Shown: positions 45,489 through 53,213 of the stretch, in pieces | Position numbering within the stretch: the stretch's first letter is position 1 | How the letters are laid out: every line of letters begins with the position of its first letter | Assembly (NCBI RefSeq): GCF_030997045.1 | Contig: NZ_CP116899.1 | Location: forward strand, 434,001 to 498,000 | Source: Microbulbifer sp. TB1203 | Lineage (GTDB): Bacteria > Pseudomonadota > Gammaproteobacteria > Pseudomonadales > Cellvibrionaceae | Reading direction: 5' to 3' | DNA length: 64,000 nucleotides | Made by a program: the position numbers and the translations under genes | Notes under the pieces: model-generated | Databases searched by the model: none | What the model was told of the DNA's origin: nothing | What the model saw: only the letters and a program-made list of their open reading frames with translations

Positions 45489-45828
45489 GTATTCGCTGCC
45501 AGCGGCTGGTCATCATCGCGGAGATAAACAGGGTAAAGCTCAACAGCAATAGTACGCCATGCTGCCAGCCGCGCCCGGGCATCATTACGTCGACAATACT
45601 GGCAGTGATATACAGCAAGAGGATAAAGCAGAGCCACAGGTAGCTGCGATAGTGCCCTTTCAGCAGCCCCGGCAGTACCAGCAGCAGGGGCAGTGTCTGC
45701 AGTATCCACCATTTGACCGAGCCGCCGGGCAGGAACAGGTTCCACACCACAAACAATAGCAGCAGGCCCAGGTAGCAGATCCAGTTCAGGCATTTGGCGA
45801 ATTGCAGTTTGCGTTTCAGGGGGGTCAC
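45481..45828 (-). CDS. DUF2069 membrane protein
   Basis: 115 aa from GTG 45828, which overlaps the wrbA stop (GTGA). Three to four hydrophobic helices (LNWICYLGLLLLFVVWNLFL, LQTLPLLLVLPGLLKG, YLWLCFILLLYITASIVDVM, HGVLLLLSFTLFISAM). The pairing with wrbA is the common context of this family, whose role is unknown. Confidence 0.85.
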   Translation of the reverse strand: MTPLKRKLQFAKCLNWICYLGLLLLFVVWNLFLPGGSVKWWILQTLPLLLVLPGLLKGHYRSYLWLCFILLLYITASIVDVMMPGRGWQHGVLLLLSFTLFISAMMTSRWQRIRY

Positions 45829-46439
45829 GTCCGGCTCCGCAATTGACTGGCAAGGGCACCGATGCGCGCACCCAGGGCGCGGCACAGGGACTGCTCTTCG
45901 GCGCTCAGTTCACCGCCGTTGCGGCCCGCCCAGTGGGAGGCCCCATAGGGAGTACCACCGCTCTTTGTATGCGTCAGGTCCGCCTCGGAGTAGGGGATAC
46001 CGGCGATCAGCATGCCGTGGTGCAGCAGCGGCAGCATCATGGAGATAAGGGTGCTCTCCTGGCCGCCGTGCAGGCTGCCGGTGGACGTGAACACCGCGGC
46101 GGGTTTGCCCGCCAGGCTGCCGTCCAGCCACATGTCGCCGGTCTGGTCGAGGAAGTGTCGCAGCGGTGCGGCCATATTGCCGAAGCGGGTTGGACTGCCC
46201 AGCAGCAGGCCGGCGCAGTTGCGCAGTTCCTCTGCGGTGCAATAGGGGGCGCCCTCTTCGGGGACCGGTGGCAGGCTGGCCTCGGTATCCGGTGAGACCC
46301 TCGGTACCGTGCGCAGGCGCGCGACCATACCGGAGGATTCCACTCCGCGAGCCAGCTCCGCGGCCATTCTCGCGGTGGCGCCGTTGCGGCTGTAATAGAG
46401 GATAAGGATGTAGGCTTCCGATTGCTCCGCCTGGGACAT
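45825..46439 (-). CDS. wrbA: NAD(P)H:quinone oxidoreductase WrbA
   Basis: 204 aa flavodoxin-fold quinone reductase. FMN phosphate loop YYSRNGATARMA, further FMN contacts SPTRFGNMAAPLRHFLDQTG and FTSTGSLHGGQEST, and the segment SGGTPYGASHWAG typical of WrbA. Its start overlaps the arsC stop, so arsC-wrbA-DUF2069 form a tight operon. Confidence 0.9.
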   Translation of the reverse strand: MSQAEQSEAYILILYYSRNGATARMAAELARGVESSGMVARLRTVPRVSPDTEASLPPVPEEGAPYCTAEELRNCAGLLLGSPTRFGNMAAPLRHFLDQTGDMWLDGSLAGKPAAVFTSTGSLHGGQESTLISMMLPLLHHGMLIAGIPYSEADLTHTKSGGTPYGASHWAGRNGGELSAEEQSLCRALGARIGALASQLRSRT

Positions 46440-46783
46440 CAGAGCAGCTCCAGCACGTTTTCCGGCGGCCGGCCGAGCACCGCCTTGTCACCTTTGACTA
46501 CGATGGGGCGCTGGATCAGTTTGGGATGTTGAGTCATGGCGTCGAGCAGTTGCTCTTCGCCCAGTCCGGGGTCTTTTAGCTGCAGGGCCTTGTACTCGTC
46601 CTCTCCGGTGCGCAGCAGGTCGCGGGCGGGGATGCCGAGTTTTTGCAGCAGAACGGCGAGGGTCTTCCTGTCCGGCGGCGTCTCCAGGTAGAGCACCACT
46701 TCCGGATCGATCCCTTTGTCCTGCAGCAGTTGCAGGGTCTGACGGGATTTTGAACAGCGGGGGTTATGATAAATCGTCCACAT
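46439..46783 (-). CDS. arsC: ArsC-family arsenate reductase
   Basis: 114 aa. Glutaredoxin-coupled ArsC fold: active-site Cys in YHNPRCSKSRQTL, and the conserved Arg-Pro in LIQRPIVV. There are no other ars genes nearby, so this is probably the housekeeping ArsC-like branch found with wrbA and not an arsenic-resistance operon. Confidence 0.88.
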   Translation of the reverse strand: MWTIYHNPRCSKSRQTLQLLQDKGIDPEVVLYLETPPDRKTLAVLLQKLGIPARDLLRTGEDEYKALQLKDPGLGEEQLLDAMTQHPKLIQRPIVVKGDKAVLGRPPENVLELL

Positions 46784-46890
46784 TGAGGCGGTATCCTGCT
46801 AAGGTTTGGCGTATTCTAACCGAGTGTGCCGACTCTTACTAAGAGCCTGAGCCTGCGGCGCCCCTCGGCTTGTAAACGAGGTTAGTGGCG

Positions 46891-47070
46891 GCTCTGCTGC
46901 CGGCGGCCGTTTGTTCCACAGCCTGATCGGCAAATGTTTCACAAACGGCCGCCGGCATCAGGGCCTTAGCATTTAAGCAAGGCCAGTGGCGACCCAGCTG
47001 CCGACGGCCGTTTATTCCACAGCCTGATCGGCAAATGTTTCACAAACAGCCGCCGGCAGCTGGGTCTTCG
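46891..47070. repeat. Two tandem copies of a palindromic element, same family as at 14.5 kb
   Basis: Two copies about 101 bases apart. Each has GCCGNCGGCCGTTT, then the loop TTCCACAGCCTGATCGGCAA followed by ATGTTTCAC, then AAACNGCCGCCGGC. The second extends to GACCCAGCTGCCG / CGGCAGCTGGGTC. Just after the arms stand CATCAGGGCCTTAGCAT and CTGGGTCTTCGCATC, whose complements match the GATGCGAAGGCCCTGATGCC head of the 14.5-kb element. The repeats fill the 368-base gap between arsC and yihY; no gene is visible there. Confidence 0.8.
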
Positions 47071-47151
47071 CATCAGGTTTCGGTATTCTTTTCGGTTCCG
47101 GGACCCGAAAGCGCGAGTACTGGTGCTCTTACATCCAATAACGGAAAAATA

Positions 47152-48507
47152 ATGACGGAATCCATTCACCGCTGGCGACGCTTCCTCACCTCCCTATGGA
47201 CGCTGTTCAACGAAAAGAACTGCCGCCAGCACGCCGCCGCGCTCACTTACATGACCCTGTTCGCCATAGTGCCGCTGGTCACCGTGAGCTATGCCATGCT
47301 GTCGCTGTTTCCGGATTTCGCCGGGCTGGAGAGCCGGCTGCAGGCGCAGATATTCGAGCACTTCGTGCCGGAGAGTGGGCGCGAGGTGCAGGAGTACATC
47401 AGCAACTTCTCCACCCAGGCCCAGCGGCTTACCGGCGTTGGCGTTGCTATCCTGCTGATAACCGCGGGGCTGATGCTGCGCAATATCGAGGTGACCTTCA
47501 ACTCCATCTGGGATATTCCCCGGGGCCGGCGCGGGGTTTCCAGCTTCCTGCTCTACTGGGCCATCCTCAGTATGGGCCCGATCCTGTTGGGCGCGGGACT
47601 GGCTGCCTCCACCTATCTGTTTTCGCAAAAAATATTTTCGCCGGAGGACGATGGCCTGGGCGTGATGCCCATTGTGCTGGGAGTGCTGCCGTGGATCTTT
47701 ACTGCCACCGCCTTTACCCTGCTGTTCGTCGCCGTGCCCAACTGCCGCGTGCCGTTGCGCCATGGTCTGGTGGGCGGGGTGGTTACCGCCTTTGCTTTTG
47801 AGGTGGCGAAGAATCTGTTTGGGGTTATGGTTGCGCGCAGTTCGGTGCAGGCGGTTTACGGTGCATTTGCTTTTGTGCCGCTGTTTCTGATCTGGGTTTA
47901 CCTGATGTGGATGATTGTGCTGGCGGGCTGCGTGCTGGTGCGCACCCTGTCCGCGTACCACGCGGCGGCCCAGGGCCGGAAATATTCCGACGTGGTGGCC
48001 ACGCTTATACTGCTGTGGGAATTCTTCAAGAAATACCAGGGGGGGCAGCCGCTGCGCGACCAGGATATTTCCCGGGCTGCGATCAAACCCGCGCAGTGGC
48101 GGCGTATCCGGCAGATACTGCAGGACAGGAAAATGATCGCCCAGACGGAGCGCAACGATTACGTACTGTCGCGAGACCTGGATTCCACTTCGCTGATGGA
48201 GCTGGTGGAATGGTTGAACCCGGCGCTGGCGTCCCTGCACAACCATCGGGAACTGCACAACCAGCCCTGGTACCGGGAGGTGGAGAAGCGCTTCGCGGAG
48301 TCGCAGGAGTTTGCCAGCGAACGCCTGGCACTGGATCTCGGGGAGCTGTTTCGCGAGGCACTGGATAAAGAAAACGAGACGGAACAGAGTTCCGGGCGCG
48401 AGACGAAAACGAAAAAGACGGGTGGAAAAGGCAGTGGCAAGGGGAAGTCTGACGGGGATTCTGAAGGTGGCCTTGCTGTGGTTGGCCGCCGCAACAAGCG
48501 GGTGTGA
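47152..48507 (+). CDS. YihY/RbnBN-family inner-membrane protein
   Basis: 451 aa from ATG 47152. Six hydrophobic helices within about residues 30-280, the family segment AAALTYMTLFAIVPLVTVSY near the start and YGAFAFVPLFLIWVYLMWMI near 240-265. A cytoplasmic C-terminal domain ends in a highly basic Lys/Gly tail. Upstream in-frame codons fall in the repeat and are excluded. Once named RNase BN, the family is now regarded as a membrane protein of unknown function. Confidence 0.88.
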   Translation: MTESIHRWRRFLTSLWTLFNEKNCRQHAAALTYMTLFAIVPLVTVSYAMLSLFPDFAGLESRLQAQIFEHFVPESGREVQEYISNFSTQAQRLTGVGVAILLITAGLMLRNIEVTFNSIWDIPRGRRGVSSFLLYWAILSMGPILLGAGLAASTYLFSQKIFSPEDDGLGVMPIVLGVLPWIFTATAFTLLFVAVPNCRVPLRHGLVGGVVTAFAFEVAKNLFGVMVARSSVQAVYGAFAFVPLFLIWVYLMWMIVLAGCVLVRTLSAYHAAAQGRKYSDVVATLILLWEFFKKYQGGQPLRDQDISRAAIKPAQWRRIRQILQDRKMIAQTERNDYVLSRDLDSTSLMELVEWLNPALASLHNHRELHNQPWYREVEKRFAESQEFASERLALDLGELFREALDKENETEQSSGRETKTKKTGGKGSGKGKSDGDSEGGLAVVGRRNKRV

Positions 48508-48907
48508 GTCCGACGCGGAGTCGCTGGCGGACATCCATGGCAAACAGTTAGAGACCGATGGCCGGGTACTGCTGGTGAACTACTGGGCCGAGTGGTGCGC
48601 GCCCTGTCGCGAGGAGATTCCCGAACTTAACCGCTTCGCCCGCGAGTCGGAAGGGGTACTGGTGCTGGGAGTGAATTACGACCAGCCGCCCGCGGAGGTC
48701 ACCCGAGAGCAGATAAAAAAACTCGGCATCGAATTTCCGGTGCTGTCCGCCGACCCGGCGGCCCGCTGGGGACAGGCGCGTCCGACGGTGTTGCCCAGCA
48801 CCTTTGTAATCGGTATCGATGGCCGCTGGCGTGCGACCCTGGTCGGACCGCAGACGGAGGAGAGTCTCCACGCGGCGGTGGCTTCCCTGTCGGCGGAGGG
48901 CGGGTGA
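48434..48907 (+). CDS. TlpA/ResA-like thioredoxin lipoprotein
   Basis: 157 aa from GTG 48434 (GTG 48422 also possible), overlapping the yihY tail by 74 bases in another frame. A hydrophobic stretch ending in the lipobox TSGC predicts a lipoprotein. The thioredoxin active site is WAEWCAPCREE, and the cis-Pro is in VLPSTFVIG. Periplasmic reductase for cytochrome maturation or disulfide repair is the family expectation. Confidence 0.85.
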   Translation: MARGSLTGILKVALLWLAAATSGCESDAESLADIHGKQLETDGRVLLVNYWAEWCAPCREEIPELNRFARESEGVLVLGVNYDQPPAEVTREQIKKLGIEFPVLSADPAARWGQARPTVLPSTFVIGIDGRWRATLVGPQTEESLHAAVASLSAEGG

Positions 48908-48958
48908 AGGCCCTGGCTCTCCAGACTCACTGAGACGATTTTCCCGGGCGCGCACTTT

Positions 48959-50323
48959 ATGCAACTCAGTTCGTTTTCCCTGCTGCTACTCTTTGCCGCA
49001 CTCCTGTGGCCGCTGTTTCGCTGGCATCGTCGCCACGAGAGGCTGGCGCCGGCGGTGTTTGCCGGGCTGTTGCTCGGTGTGGCCTTCGGTGGCCTGCTGC
49101 AACTGGCGCGGCGCTGGGGCGCCGATCCCGCCGAAGTGCTGCCGTGGATCGGGGTGTTGGGGGATGGCTATGTGAATCTGCTATACCTGCTGGTGATGCC
49201 ACTGGTGCTGGTCTCCATCCTCGGCGCGGTGGTCAGGGTGAGCAACACCCAGGCCCTGGGCAAGATCAGCGTGTCGGTGCTGGCGGTGCTATTGGGCACC
49301 ACCGCGGTGGCGGCACTGGTGGGCGTGTTGATGGCGCAGCTGTTCGGTCTTTCCGCAACCGGCTTGGTGGAGGGCGCGCGCGAGGCGGCGCGGGTGGAAG
49401 TGCTCAGCCAACGCATGGGGCAGGTGAGCGGCCTGTCAATTCCCGAAATCCTGATTTCCTTTGTTCCCAGAAATATTTTCTCCGACCTGGCGGGCAGCCG
49501 CGATACCTCGGTGATAGCCGTAGTGGTGTTTGCGGTACTCCTCGGTTTGGCGGCGCTGGGCGTGCGCAGGGAGCACCCGGAAGAGGGTGCGCAGATCGAG
49601 AATTTTGTGCATCTGGCCCTGGTCTGGGTAATGAAGCTGGTGCGCCTGGTGATGGCCTTTACCCCCTACGGGGTGATGGCGCTGGTGGCGGCGCTGATCG
49701 CAAAATCCAGCTGGGCGGATATCTTCAACCTGTTCAGTTTTGTACTGGCCTCCTTCACCGCCATTGCATTGATGTTCGTGGTGCACGGCCTGTTGCTACT
49801 GGTGAACGGCATCAGTCCGTTGCACTATTTCACCAAGGTGTGGCCGGTGCTGGTGTTCGCCTTCAGTTCCCGTTCCAGTGCGGCGACCATTCCCCTCAAC
49901 GTGGAGACCCAGATCGACGAGCTGCGCAATTCTCCGGCGATCGCCAACTTCTCCGCTTCCTTCGGCGCCACCATCGGCCAGAACGGCTGTGCCGGTATCT
50001 ACCCGGCGATGCTGGCGGTGATGGTGGCGGTGCCCATGGGAATCGATGTGCTCGATCCCGTCTGGCTCGCCACCCTGGTGGCGGTGGTGGTGATCAGTTC
50101 TTTCGGCATCGCCGGGGTCGGCGGCGGGGCCACTTTCGCCGCGCTGGTGGTGCTGCCGGCAATGGGACTGCCGGTGACCATCGCCGCGCTGCTGATCTCG
50201 GTGGAGCCGCTGATCGATATGGCGCGAACCGCGCTGAACGTCAACGGGGCCATGACCGCGGGTACATTGACACAGCGATGGTTGGGGGAGGAGGTTCCGG
50301 GGCCGGAAATCATCGAAGGCTAG
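48959..50323 (+). CDS. Cation:dicarboxylate (DAACS) symporter, cystine-transporter-like
   Basis: 454 aa, about nine to ten helices. The segment SSRSSAATIPLNVET matches the serine-rich hairpin, and FGATIGQNGCAGIYPAMLAV and SFGIAGVGGGATFAALVVLP match the ion/substrate-binding region of this family. The N-terminal region resembles TcyP/YdjN L-cystine importers more than GltP, but substrate is only inferred. Confidence 0.85.
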   Translation: MQLSSFSLLLLFAALLWPLFRWHRRHERLAPAVFAGLLLGVAFGGLLQLARRWGADPAEVLPWIGVLGDGYVNLLYLLVMPLVLVSILGAVVRVSNTQALGKISVSVLAVLLGTTAVAALVGVLMAQLFGLSATGLVEGAREAARVEVLSQRMGQVSGLSIPEILISFVPRNIFSDLAGSRDTSVIAVVVFAVLLGLAALGVRREHPEEGAQIENFVHLALVWVMKLVRLVMAFTPYGVMALVAALIAKSSWADIFNLFSFVLASFTAIALMFVVHGLLLLVNGISPLHYFTKVWPVLVFAFSSRSSAATIPLNVETQIDELRNSPAIANFSASFGATIGQNGCAGIYPAMLAVMVAVPMGIDVLDPVWLATLVAVVVISSFGIAGVGGGATFAALVVLPAMGLPVTIAALLISVEPLIDMARTALNVNGAMTAGTLTQRWLGEEVPGPEIIEG

Positions 50324-50419
50324 GCGTATATTGACAAGCTGGACGCCTCTACCAAGCGGCGGGTGATTCAGGTGATCGATACCTTTATCGAGAAAGCGCA
50401 GCTGAAGACGCGGGCTTGA
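50324..50419 (+). pseudogene. 3' remnant of an XRE-type regulator gene
   Basis: The last 31 codons only: AYIDKLDASTKRRVIQVIDT followed by FIEKAQLKTRA and TGA. This is the C-terminal pattern of small XRE regulators (LD...R..V...ID.FI...KL). It has no start and abuts the symporter stop, so it marks an old deletion or insertion junction. Confidence 0.6.
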
Positions 50420-50489
50420 TTATCTCCAAACCTAAAACAGCAAAGTCCCGGCAGTGCTGCGCTATCTTGCGCGTTATCTGTATCGGAGC

Positions 50490-50548
50490 GCTAACGCCTG
50501 AGTTAAGCCGCGCCGCGAAGCGGCGTCGGCTTGGACGAATCGTTAGGT
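50490..50548 (-). other. Integron attC recombination site
   Basis: On the minus strand it runs CCTAACGATTCGTCCAAGCC, a central palindrome (GACGCCGCTTCGCGGCG), then GGCTTAACTCAGGCGTTAG. Outer core sites (CCTAAC / GTTAG) and inner arms (TTCGTCCAAGCC / GGCTTAACTCAGG) are as in classical mobile-integron attC sites. The stop codon of the cassette gene lies inside it, as usual. Confidence 0.9.
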
Positions 50549-50914
50549 GCGCAGCCGGGTGGCAGAGAACGCAGCCCACGAACCCAAACGGTGCTTGCGC
50601 GCCAGATGGCGATAGTACGCGGCCATGGCGAGCCCAAATGCGACGCCAGTGATGAGCGCGACCCAGAGAGCCTCACTGGCCGGCATTTCCCGTAGCCCGC
50701 GGTTCCCGAGCAGCCAAGCACCCAGCCCAAACAGCGGCCCGAAAAAGCCGCCACTGATCAGGACAAGCGGAACGAAGCCCAGGAAGGGAGGCGGCGGAAC
50801 CTTGGCCCCTAAGGACCAGAGCAGGTTCCAGGCAGGGGGGAACGCAGTGGCCTCGCCGACGCCCACAGCTGCCATGTGCTTCTTGTAGCTTTCGAGTTTG
50901 CTGGACTGTGTCAT
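50543..50914 (-). CDS. Integron cassette gene, DUF6404-like small membrane protein
   Basis: 123 aa from ATG 50914 (a GTG two codons upstream is possible). Opening SSKLESYKKHMAAVGVGEAT and a Pro-rich segment (SLGAKVPPPPFLGFVPLVLI) match small cassette-encoded membrane proteins of the DUF6404 type, with two helices. Six bases upstream of the start is the cassette core site GTTAGGT, and the attC follows the gene, so this is a single complete gene cassette. No integrase or second cassette is visible in the window. Confidence 0.8.
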   Translation of the reverse strand: MTQSSKLESYKKHMAAVGVGEATAFPPAWNLLWSLGAKVPPPPFLGFVPLVLISGGFFGPLFGLGAWLLGNRGLREMPASEALWVALITGVAFGLAMAAYYRHLARKHRLGSWAAFSATRLRT

Positions 50915-51068
50915 GCGCACCTAACGAGGCTGTAGAAAAACTATTTCGGAGAATCAGCTCTTCCAGCCATATTTTGATTGATCATTGAGCCCGATTTAAA
51001 CACAGTCCTTCCATATAGTCATCCAATCTGCGCAGTCAATCGAGAGGCTTCGTCAAGAGCCTTCTGGC

Positions 51069-52460
51069 TCAGTGAATCGCTCCATAATTCATCAGCTTTT
51101 CAATGTTATGCACCAAGCAGAACATCCGCCATTGCCCCTGGACCTTGTCCAGTCCGCGTAACGTGAATCGATTTAGGCCCTTGTTGGTGCCTGTATTGCC
51201 AAATACCGGCTCCACCACGGACATTCGGTGCCCGTAGATCACCTTTCCTTCCTGGCTGTCGACGCGTCGCTTCATCCAGTCTGTCGCAGTGTGGCCATTG
51301 GTCACTGTAATCGATACCTGGCGACCGTGCCCCTCCCTTGTGTCGGCGGCACTTGGATTGCGCATACACTGGTCTTTCAGTTGGCAGCTGCGACAGTCGG
51401 TCAGGTTACCTTCAAAGACCAGCTTTCTTTTACCTTTGACAGGTCGAGATTCACCAACGAACCAAAGAGACTTTCCGGCCGGACAGATACAGATCTTGTT
51501 CTTGGCATCGATTTGAAATTCGCTGGCCGGGATGATCTTCTTCTGGCCTTTGGCATTGTACTGATTCCGCTTACCATACTTCTTTTTCTGCTTAGAGAAA
51601 GCTTTGTCTCTGGATCGGAACTTATTGTCAGGGATGTAGGCGTTGATGTTCTCTTTGCGGAGATAATCATTATTCTCCTCACTGGAGAACCCGGTATCTG
51701 CGGTTACGATTACCTGACTTTTGAGGATATCGTCATGGATTCCGGTATCACGATACCGCTTTCTGATACCGTCCAGAATCGACTTCAACGTATGCTGTTC
51801 CTGGCCGGAGCCAAAGGCCTGGGCTTCGACAATGATCTGGTGTTCCTTATCGACGGCGGCAATACCGTTGTAGCCCTGTATTGTGCCTTTGCTGGTGGTC
51901 ATTTTGGCGGATTCGTTATCGGTGATGTTGCTCTTTACTTCTTTCTGGTTCTTTCCTTGCCCCTTCCTTGGGGTTGCCGTCTTTAGGAACTGATCAATCT
52001 TGTCGAAGTGCTTTTGGAGGGTTTCAGTGGCCTGGGCGAGCTGCTTCTTTCGGTCTCGCTCTTTGGGCTTTCGCCCGTCGAGCCGTTTGTGCTCTTCGAT
52101 GCAATGCCGGATCTTCTTCTGGATTTTGTCTCGCTTCTGTTCCAGTTCTTTGAAAGTGCCGGAATGCTCTTTGGAGGCGTCTGAAGGCATCTTGCAGCCG
52201 TCAATGGCAAAGAGTTCATTGCCCAGTAGGCCCTGCTGGTCGCAGACAAGCAGTACCTGCTCGAAGACAGACTCAATGGCGTCGGGGTAGCCGCTGACAA
52301 AGCTCGCGATACTGGTGAAGTGGGGGACGGCGTCGCAGGAGAGGGCTTTGAAGATGATGTTGTTTTCACATTGCCACAGGATCTCGCGGCTGGAGGTGAT
52401 GCCTTTGGCGTAAGAAAACAGGATGATCTTGAGCAGAATCGCTGGATCGTCTATAAAATA
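51069..52460 (-). pseudogene. IS1182-family transposase, N-terminus missing
   Basis: The open frame has no start codon until internal ATG 52190; reading upstream to 52460 gives DPAILLKIILFSYAKGITSS and further conserved transposase sequence. Roughly the first 60 residues of the family are lost. DDE-type residues are in FAIDGCKMPSDASK and ITADTGFSSEEN-like segments (VTADTGFSSEENNDYL), and there is a Cys-rich unit (ICICPAG ... CRSCQLKDQC). The left end has GAGGCTGTAGAAAAACT at 50927, a typical terminus of this family, directly touching the cassette core site. Confidence 0.85.
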
Positions 52461-52464
52461 TCAG

Positions 52465-52736
52465 AATCCTACGAGTGCTAATTTGGGAAAAACTACGACG
52501 CTATCGAGACACGCAACACGTGCCCATCAGACCATAAAAGATAGACATATCCTGCAGCCACCCCGAAAGAATAGTGGAAAACACTACGACTGTGCGTGGG
52601 AAATATCGCGGCCGGGGTTGGCAAATACTATGGGGAGTTTGGCAAAAAAGCGTTTTCAGCTACGATCGAAAAGTGGAAAAACGGGCATAAAGTAGCGAAA
52701 TCCTACGAGCGCTAATTTTGTCGAAACTACGATGGC
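52465..52736. repeat. Two degenerate direct repeats in an AT-rich gap
   Basis: AATCCTACGAGTGCTAATTT (52465) and AATCCTACGAGCGCTAATTT (52699) match at 19 of 20 bases and are both followed by a GAAA-rich stretch and ACTACGA. Similar TGGAAAAC...ACTACGAC strings occur at about 52571. The 344-base gap 52456-52799 holds only these repeats; no gene is visible. The first copy begins where the transposase frame ends. Confidence 0.6.
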
Positions 52737-52799
52737 AGTGTGGCGCTCTACAGCACCGTCGCTGTGCTGGCGCCGGTGCTACGGGTGCGCAACAAGCTA

Positions 52800-53201
52800 T
52801 TAGTTGTCTCGTCCACTTAAAGGGATTCCAGCTATCAAACTGAAAGGGATAGCAACAGACATTCCTAAAATTGCTCCCCAAATCAGCTCTGAAATTGCAG
52901 GGGTTACACTTTTAGAGGAATCCAACATAGCTGAAAAAACGAACCCAAATACATAGAAGACGATCATCCCTCCAGCCGCCCCTATTGCTACAACATTTAC
53001 CAAATTCAGTCGATGGACTTTTCGCAAATAGGATACCAGAGGCAATCCAAGCAACAGGGTCGGAAGGTAGCTAAAGCAAATCGAGTATACCAGCAGCATC
53101 AGAATGACATTCTTGCCAACCGGCTCCATAAATCCTAAAAAATAGATTGTTGGAACCAGCGGTGCAAAAACAAAAGCCAATATAATTCTTTTATTGTTCA
53201 T
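52800..53201 (-). CDS. Four-helix membrane protein, candidate immunity protein of the Rhs locus
   Basis: 133 aa from ATG 53201. Four hydrophobic helices: IILAFVFAPLVPTIYFLGFM, NVILMLLVYSICFSYLPTLL, VVAIGAAGGMIVFYVFGFVF and LIWGAILGMSVAIPFSLIAG. It starts 12 bases after the stop of the Rhs C-half gene and shares its AT-rich composition. That position is where immunity genes of Rhs toxins lie, and a membrane immunity protein would suit a periplasm- or membrane-acting toxin. The assignment rests on position only. Confidence 0.55.
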   Translation of the reverse strand: MNNKRIILAFVFAPLVPTIYFLGFMEPVGKNVILMLLVYSICFSYLPTLLLGLPLVSYLRKVHRLNLVNVVAIGAAGGMIVFYVFGFVFSAMLDSSKSVTPAISELIWGAILGMSVAIPFSLIAGIPLSGRDN

Positions 53202-53213
53202 AGTACAAAGCAC

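Noticed and set aside
46439..46783. Arsenic-resistance operon
   Set aside because: Only an ArsC-fold protein next to wrbA is present; no arsR, arsB or acr3 gene.
46891..47070. CRISPR-like tandem repeats
   Set aside because: Only two units about 101 bases apart, each a large palindrome with long arms; there is no series of short repeats with unique spacers and no cas gene.
49006..50334. 442-codon + strand frame overlapping the symporter
   Set aside because: Low-complexity Gly/Arg/Ala-rich translation in the wrong frame of a well-matched transporter gene.
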